Assembly (NCBI GenBank): GCA_009778055.1
Contig: WRKN01000082.1
Span: 1-10,459, forward strand
Source of the DNA: Synergistaceae bacterium
GTDB taxonomy: Bacteria; Synergistota; Synergistia; Synergistales; Aminobacteriaceae
Reading direction: 5' to 3'
DNA length: 10,459 bases
Position 1 is the first letter of the stretch, and the number at the start of each line of letters is the position of its first letter. Shown piece after piece: positions 6,074 through 10,459 of the stretch. The position numbers and the translations under genes were made by a program. The notes beneath the pieces were generated by a model. It did no database searches. It had not been told where the DNA came from and saw only the letters and a list, made by a program, of their open reading frames with translations.

Positions 6074-7103
6074 TTTTCGCTCCGGCCTCCGATTTTTTCT
6101 TAACGGCGCGCGTGCGGCTTTCCTTTGTTTTGACCTGCTGCGGCGTTTTCCCGAGCTGCTGGAACAGGCTTTCAAAAACGGCGTCTATCTGTTCAAACTG
6201 CGTACGCCAGCGGGCGTCGTATATGCCCAGGTTAGTCTCCAATAAGCAGCTTCCCTTGTCTACGTGCGCGTCCGACTTGAGCTCCAGGTGCTTCACGCCC
6301 CTCAGGATGTCGCCGAATTCTCCCTCCAGCTTGTCCTCCAGAAGTCCAAGGTCGTCAGGCGACACATATATCAGAACATGATTCTTATCGCTCAGGCGCG
6401 ATAATACATCGGCCAAAACCTTGAATATCACATCCGGGGCCAGGGTCATTTCCCGAAGCAGCATTTTTTTCAGCATAACCTGCCACAGCCTGAGCATTCT
6501 GGGCTGATTCAACTCGACCAGCTCCGAGAACTGCTCCTCGAGCCTCGCGGATATTCCCTCCAGCGCGGCCGCAAGAGAGGAAAATTTCTCCCTGTACCGC
6601 CCCTCTACCTCGATCTGGGCCTTTTTCAGCCCCTCGTCGTATCCTTTTTGCAGCCCTTCGCTGTGCCCCTGTTCCCTGCCTTCGGTTTTGGCCTGCGCTT
6701 TCACGGCGTCCGCGCCGGCCGCCAGTTCTCGTTCTTTTTGAGCGTACGCGTTCTTTGTCGCGGACACTTCCGCTTCCAGGGATTTTATCTGGCCCATGAA
6801 GCCCTGTTCTTTGCCCTTGGCTTCGTTCAACTGCGTCTCCAGCGCGGCTATCAGGCTTTGCAGTTCTTTCAGATGATCTATGACAGGGGCGGCGGGCGTC
6901 TGTTTGGGTTCTTCCTTGGGTTTCGGCGCTTCTGAAGCCTCCTGGGACTCGGGTGAATTTCCCCCGTCGGATAAATTTCCTTCATTTAAAATCTGCTCTT
7001 CCCCTCGATCGGGAGGAAGAGCAGTATCAGGCTCGACGCCTATCTTCACGACGTCCGGCAAAAGGCGAACGGCACGCAGTACGCCCTGATGGAGGCTAGA
7101 CAA
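6066..7103 (-). CDS. fliH: Flagellar assembly protein FliH (stator of the export ATPase)
   Basis: FliH dimers bind FliI and anchor the ATPase to the switch ring. The protein has 345 residues, longer than the usual 230-270, because of an acidic, proline-rich stretch (about 30-70) and a coiled coil (about 75-135). It carries the FliH glycine repeat: Gly at 142, 146, 150, 154 and 158, four consecutive GxxxG steps. The C-terminal FliI-binding domain includes GSCLLETNLGIYDARW (285-300). A basic tail (about 325-345) follows. The start is TTG at 7103, within the end of fliG; GGAGG at 7113-7117 lies 9 nt upstream. The 8-nt overlap with fliG suggests coupled translation. No in-frame ATG near the N-terminus offers a better start. 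Confidence 0.93.
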   Translation of the reverse strand: MSSLHQGVLRAVRLLPDVVKIGVEPDTALPPDRGEEQILNEGNLSDGGNSPESQEASEAPKPKEEPKQTPAAPVIDHLKELQSLIAALETQLNEAKGKEQGFMGQIKSLEAEVSATKNAYAQKERELAAGADAVKAQAKTEGREQGHSEGLQKGYDEGLKKAQIEVEGRYREKFSSLAAALEGISARLEEQFSELVELNQPRMLRLWQVMLKKMLLREMTLAPDVIFKVLADVLSRLSDKNHVLIYVSPDDLGLLEDKLEGEFGDILRGVKHLELKSDAHVDKGSCLLETNLGIYDARWRTQFEQIDAVFESLFQQLGKTPQQVKTKESRTRAVKKKSEAGAKNV

Positions 7104-8115
7104 TCAGCTCGTCCTCCCCGCCGGTGGCGATGATGATCTCGCCGGCTTCTTCCAGGGATCTGACCACGTTTACTACCTTCTGCTGAGAATCCTCGACGTC
7201 CTTGACCCGCACCGGCCCCATGTAGTCCATGTCCTCCTGGAGCATTTCCGCCGCGCGCTTGGACATGTTCTTGAAAAATTTCCCGCGCAGTTCCTCGGTA
7301 GCGCCTTTGAGCGCCAGCCCCAGCTCCTTCATGTCCACCTCGCGCAGCACGCGCTGCAGCGAGCGGTCGTCCAGGCGAATGATGTCCTCGAACACGAAGA
7401 GGCGTTTCTTTATTTCTTCCGCCAGCTCCGGGTCGTTTTCCTCCAGGTATTCCATTATGTTCCGTTCCGTGGCTCGGTCGGCGCTGTTGATGATGGCGAC
7501 CACCGCGTCTATGCCGCCGGCCAGGGTGAAGTCCTGTCCCATTACCGTGCTCAGCTTGCGCTCCAACACGCGCTCCACCTCCCGCAAGACCTCCGGCGTT
7601 ATGCGGTCCATCTTTGCTATGCGCTTGGCCACCTCGGCCTGCATCACAGCGGGAAGGCCGCTTATTATCATGGCGGCCTGCGGGGCTTCGAGGTAGGACA
7701 GGATAAGCGCTATCGTCTGGGGGTGTTCGCCCTGAATGAAGCTCAGCACCTGTTGAGCGTCGGTGTGGCGCATAAAGTCGAAGGGCCTGACCTGCAGGCT
7801 GGCCGTAATGCGGGTGAGCAGGTTCTGCGCCCGTTCCGGCCCCAGGGCGCGTTCCAGGATGTCCCGCGCGTACTCCACTCCGCCGCGCGCCATAAATTCC
7901 CGCGCCATCAACACTTCCTGCGCTTCTTTCATAACCTCCAGCTTGACGTCCGGGGTTATCTTTCGCAGGTTGGCTATTTCCAGGGTTATAAGCTCAATGG
8001 TGGCGTCGTCGAGCAGTTTATATACTTCCGCGGCAATCTCGTTACCCAGCGCCACCATGAGGATCGCGATTTTTTCCCTGCCGGATAAGTTACTTACCTT
8101 AAGCGTTTTTGCCAT
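7096..8115 (-). CDS. fliG: Flagellar motor switch protein FliG
   Basis: FliG forms the upper rotor ring, binds FliF and FliM, and contacts the stator to make torque. The 339 residues show the three-part family layout: an N-terminal FliF-binding domain (about 1-105), a middle domain with the EHPQ motif at 130-133, and a C-terminal torque domain after the Gly-Gly at 200-201. The MFVF hinge motif appears as LFVF (239-242). The charged torque helix lies around 260-290, with the conserved KRAAEMLQEDMDYMGPVRV. The length matches the family. The ATG has AAGGTGG 7 nt upstream and follows fliF by 15 nt. Nothing is missing or unusual. Confidence 0.98.
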   Translation of the reverse strand: MAKTLKVSNLSGREKIAILMVALGNEIAAEVYKLLDDATIELITLEIANLRKITPDVKLEVMKEAQEVLMAREFMARGGVEYARDILERALGPERAQNLLTRITASLQVRPFDFMRHTDAQQVLSFIQGEHPQTIALILSYLEAPQAAMIISGLPAVMQAEVAKRIAKMDRITPEVLREVERVLERKLSTVMGQDFTLAGGIDAVVAIINSADRATERNIMEYLEENDPELAEEIKKRLFVFEDIIRLDDRSLQRVLREVDMKELGLALKGATEELRGKFFKNMSKRAAEMLQEDMDYMGPVRVKDVEDSQQKVVNVVRSLEEAGEIIIATGGEDELIV

Positions 8116-8130
8116 TAGAAAGCCACCTTC

Positions 8131-9699
8131 TCAGTCGGAAGATATCCACTCGTTGATGAGGTTCGCCACCTCGCCGGGGTTATTTCTGGCATATGCCTTC
8201 AGTTGTTCCTCCAAAACCGCCATCTCTCCCTGGAAGGCCAAAAGATCCGGGGACGTCAACATCTCCTGGATAGTGGGTATACGTTTGGATTCATCACTTA
8301 TGCCGCTCAACGCCAACCTCGCTCTTCTCCTGCGCTGCCACCACGCGATAACCAACACCGCGCCCACCAATGCCAGGACAGCTATAAAAATTCCCGCCAC
8401 GAGCCGCGCCAGTCTCTCCTTGCGGAGCTCCTCCAGCAGTTCCCTGGCAAAAGAATCGTCGAACTTCATGGCGTTTACCACTATGCTGTCCCCGCGGACT
8501 TCGTTGTAACCTATGGCGGCGGCCGTAAGATTTCTGATATTGAGAAGTTCTGATTCGTTCAGTTCTCTATTTACGACGACCGAGGCAGTAAGACGCTTAA
8601 TAGTGCCGGGAGTGGCGGTTTCGTTGGTCTGCCGCGTCGTTATCTCCATGTTCTGCGTATTTCTTGCCCTGTTGTACGTGCTTTGTACGTTTTGCCCCCT
8701 GTTGATGTCGTAGCCGGGAATGTTTGTAGTGGTTCCCGGCGCGTTGGGGATGTTCGCGCCGGTTCCCTCGTAATCTTCTTCCTCGGACTCCCGGCTGCGG
8801 ATGACCCCCTGGCCGGTTTCCGGGTCCGGGAAAAACTCTCTCAGCGAAGATTCTTTTTTGTCGAAGTCCAGTTCGACCTTGACCTCCGCCTGTACGCTCC
8901 CAACGCCGAAAACCCGCTCAAGCATGATACGTACCTTGTTTATGAGCTCGCTTTCAAGCTGGCGCTCAAGCTGCCTTTGAACCGACGTGACCCCGCTTTG
9001 CCCGTCCACGGAGTATATCAGCCAGTCGTCCGAGATCATGTCGGATAAAACGCGCCCGCTGGTGTCAACTACGGTCACGCCCTCGGGCTGCAGGCCCTCC
9101 ACGCTCCGCGACACAAGAAAAACTATAGCCTTGACCTGATTGGGGTTTAAGCGCGCGCCTGACTTGAGGCGCACAAGAACGGACGCCTGCGAAGGTTCGC
9201 GGCGTTCCAGAAACAACTGCGGCCTGGGGACGACGATACGGACTCTGGCGGAGTCCACGACGTCCATTTGCGATATGGTGCGCTGCAGTTCCCCTTCGAC
9301 GGCCCTGATGTATGCCACCTGCTTGTCGAATTCGCTGCTGCCCATCCTGTTGTCGTCGAAAAGCTCGAATCCCCTGCCGGCTCCCTTGGGAATCCCTTCC
9401 TGAGCCAAGGCGAGCCGGGCTTCATGAACCTGCTCTTTGGGCACAAGAATAGCTCCGGCAACTGGATTCAGTTGATACGGAACTCTGTTTTCCCTCAGGT
9501 AACTCACTATAGCGGCCTGATCTTCCATGTCCAGCCTCACAAAAAGAGGCTCGTAAGAGGTACGCCTTGACCAGACCACAGCAAGAATGAGCAGGCTCAA
9601 AACCAAAAAGGCAGCCGCAAATACAGACACCCTCTGCCATAGTTTCAAGCTTGCCCAAAAGGACAAAAACCTCGATCGCAGTTGCCTTAGATTCTCCAT
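8131..9699 (-). CDS. fliF: Flagellar MS-ring protein FliF
   Basis: FliF builds the membrane-embedded MS ring on which the rotor and export gate assemble. The 522 residues have a first membrane segment at about 25-43, a YscJ/FliF ring-building region (about 46-220, with PYQLNPVAGAILVP and the EGELQRTISQMDVVDSARV block), a Gly/Asn-rich beta-collar insertion at about 305-365, a second membrane segment at about 433-454, and a C-terminal FliG-binding tail ending NPGEVANLINEWISSD. These match the family in order and length. Only AAGG, 4 nt before the ATG, serves as ribosome-binding site, so initiation may depend partly on coupling to fliE, 26 nt upstream. Confidence 0.98.
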   Translation of the reverse strand: MENLRQLRSRFLSFWASLKLWQRVSVFAAAFLVLSLLILAVVWSRRTSYEPLFVRLDMEDQAAIVSYLRENRVPYQLNPVAGAILVPKEQVHEARLALAQEGIPKGAGRGFELFDDNRMGSSEFDKQVAYIRAVEGELQRTISQMDVVDSARVRIVVPRPQLFLERREPSQASVLVRLKSGARLNPNQVKAIVFLVSRSVEGLQPEGVTVVDTSGRVLSDMISDDWLIYSVDGQSGVTSVQRQLERQLESELINKVRIMLERVFGVGSVQAEVKVELDFDKKESSLREFFPDPETGQGVIRSRESEEEDYEGTGANIPNAPGTTTNIPGYDINRGQNVQSTYNRARNTQNMEITTRQTNETATPGTIKRLTASVVVNRELNESELLNIRNLTAAAIGYNEVRGDSIVVNAMKFDDSFARELLEELRKERLARLVAGIFIAVLALVGAVLVIAWWQRRRRARLALSGISDESKRIPTIQEMLTSPDLLAFQGEMAVLEEQLKAYARNNPGEVANLINEWISSD

Positions 9700-9725
9700 A
9701 ATACCTTAAACAGGCACACGAGAAA

Positions 9726-10043
9726 TCAAGCCGTTATTCTGGACAGTTGTTGATAAGCTTCCACGAATTTGTTGCGCAGCTCCATAAACATTTTCAAGGC
9801 TACCTCCGCTCTGGAAGACGCCAAAACAACCTCGGAAATGTCCTCTACGTCCCCGATAGCCAGCCTCCGAACCATGTCGTCCGACTCCAACTGAAGTTCG
9901 TTGACCTTTTTCATTGACGAAGACAGCATTTCCTCAAAGGGTATACCGGACATGAGTTCTGATTTAACTAAAGCTTGAGCGCTTTTCGATTCCTGTTTTC
10001 CAACTCCCGAAAGCTGCGTCAAGTCCAAAACTAGTGAATCCAT
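9726..10043 (-). CDS. fliE: Flagellar hook-basal body complex protein FliE
   Basis: FliE joins the MS ring to the rod and is the first protein exported by the flagellar system. The 105-residue product has the family pattern: FEEMLSSSMKKVNELQ in the middle, then the conserved C-terminal half with DVEDISEVVLASSRAEVALK and ELRNKFVEAYQQL. It ends in SRITA instead of the common RM-x-V ending, a small divergence. The ATG has GGAGG (10050-10054) 6 nt upstream. It is the first gene of the run. In the Bacillus-type cluster flgB and flgC precede fliE, but here a peptidase gene does. Confidence 0.93.
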   Translation of the reverse strand: MDSLVLDLTQLSGVGKQESKSAQALVKSELMSGIPFEEMLSSSMKKVNELQLESDDMVRRLAIGDVEDISEVVLASSRAEVALKMFMELRNKFVEAYQQLSRITA

Positions 10044-10182
10044 AAAGATCCTCCCAACTCAAATAAACAAGTAACCGGCGCTACAATTACCGGAGTCAAT
10101 AAAACTTCCCCCATTTTAACACGCTTTCACATAAATGCTAGGCAAATTACCGGATTCTAACAAAACCTGCCCGCGGCGGCGC
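10044..10182 (-). other. Regulatory gap between pepF and fliE, with a 10-bp direct repeat
   Basis: This 139-bp gap separates the peptidase stop from fliE. On the minus strand TCCGGTAATT occurs exactly twice, at 10154-10145 and 10094-10085, a 60-bp period; a looser relative, GCCGGTTACTT, lies at 10079-10069. The copies flank the extended -10 candidate, as operator sites might. Just after the pepF stop a short GC-rich hairpin (about 10180-10169) followed by four T is at best a weak terminator, so read-through from pepF into the flagellar operon is possible. Confidence 0.45.
10113..10121 (-). promoter_or_regulatory. Candidate extended -10 promoter of the fliE operon
   Basis: TGTTAAAAT matches the extended -10 form TG-N-TATAAT with one mismatch in the hexamer, and lies 70 nt before the fliE ATG. 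Its -35 region at 17-bp spacing is poor (CTAGCA), as is common for extended -10 promoters. A second possibility further upstream is TTGTTA (10158-10163), 17 bp, TAGCAT (10135-10140), four of six matches in each box. I see no convincing sigma-28 or sigma-54 promoter. Confidence 0.4.
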
Positions 10183-10459
10183 TTAAAACAGTTTTTCAGC
10201 TTCTTCCAATTTATCCCGGAACGCAGCCATCGCCAGGTCGAAAGGCTCAGGGCTTTCGAGGTCAATGCCGGCCTTTTTGAGTATGTCGAGCGAGAAAGCG
10301 CTGGACCCGCTTTTCAGGAAATCTATGTAACGCTCCCTGGCGGACGTCTTCCCCCTGCGCTCCTCGTCCAGGACGGTTCCGGCGAACGCCCCCGCCGCCG
10401 TAAAACCCGTTACGTACTTATAAACGTAAAAGGCCGAGGAAAAGTGCGGAATCCGCTCC
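10183..10459 (-). CDS. pepF: Oligoendopeptidase F, M3B family (C-terminal 91 residues; 5' end outside window)
   Basis: The minus-strand frame is open from the window edge to TAA at 10183-10185. The visible protein begins ERIPHFSSAFYVYKYVTGF and continues with DFLKSGSS, LDILKKAGIDLESPEPF and a charged final helix. These are the C-terminal signatures of M3B zinc metallopeptidases of the oligoendopeptidase F group, which degrade short peptides in the cytosol. The HExxH zinc site lies upstream, beyond the window. The family usually has HFYY or a similar sequence after RIP; here it is HFSS. It has no known link to flagella; it shares the operon's strand, 139 bp upstream of fliE. Confidence 0.88.
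   Translation of the reverse strand, partial: ERIPHFSSAFYVYKYVTGFTAAGAFAGTVLDEERRGKTSARERYIDFLKSGSSAFSLDILKKAGIDLESPEPFDLAMAAFRDKLEEAEKLF

Noticed and set aside
6074..6175. N-terminal 34-residue extension of FliI
   Set aside because: It is a basic low-complexity stretch read from fliH DNA in another frame. Family length and the ribosome-binding site favour the ATG at 6073.
7763..8509. Plus-strand open frame of 248 codons antisense to fliG and fliF
   Set aside because: It is Ser/Arg-rich antisense shadow sequence spanning two well-supported genes, with no family features.
10085..10110. Sigma-28-like promoter (TCCGGTAA resembling GCCGATAA)
   Set aside because: The -10-like box matches six of eight bases, but no TAAA-type -35 element lies at the right distance.
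1..10459. CRISPR arrays, tRNA or rRNA genes, insertion sequences
   Set aside because: I saw no regularly spaced repeats, tRNA-like cloverleaf sequence, rRNA stretches or transposase with terminal repeats.

Overview
The window is almost entirely one flagellar export, basal-body and hook operon, read on the minus strand from right to left. Gene order is fliE-fliF-fliG-fliH-fliI-fliJ, a soluble lytic transglycosylase, a motE/ylxF-like gene, fliK, then flgD. This resembles the fla/che cluster of Bacillus and Clostridia rather than the proteobacterial arrangement. Together with the moderately GC-rich composition it suggests a Synergistota or deep Firmicutes-type bacterium. I lean towards Synergistaceae, but this is inference from gene order and protein style, not proof.

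Right edge (10183-10459): the last 91 codons of an M3B oligoendopeptidase F gene on the minus strand. A 139-bp gap (10044-10182) separates it from fliE. The gap holds an extended -10 promoter candidate and two exact copies of a 10-bp sequence set 60 bp apart. The usual upstream partners flgB and flgC are not next to fliE here.

Centre (941-10043): ten minus-strand genes with gaps of 13-26 bp or 8-bp overlaps, so probably one transcript. FliF is the MS ring, FliE the ring-rod adaptor and FliG the rotor/switch ring. FliH, FliI and FliJ form the export ATPase complex. The lytic transglycosylase probably opens peptidoglycan for the rod. The MotE-like membrane coiled-coil protein probably acts at the stator or cell wall. 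FliK measures hook length and FlgD is the hook cap. Ribosome-binding sites place fliI, fliJ and fliK starts downstream of the longest open frames, and show that fliH starts at TTG. The operon ends after flgD at a strong bidirectional terminator, so flgE must lie elsewhere.

Left edge (1-780): a convergent plus-strand gene, cut by the window start, for an Rpn/PD-(D/E)XK 'transposase-family' nuclease. By eye it is more AT-rich than the flagellar genes and may be acquired. Inside it a GAGGAGG sequence sits 8 nt before an in-frame ATG that would give a 76-residue C-terminal product. That is the arrangement reported for E. coli Rpn toxin/intragenic antitoxin pairs, and it is the most interesting lead here. 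The 160-bp convergent intergenic region (781-940) holds a terminator for this gene, an imperfect palindrome and the bidirectional terminator.
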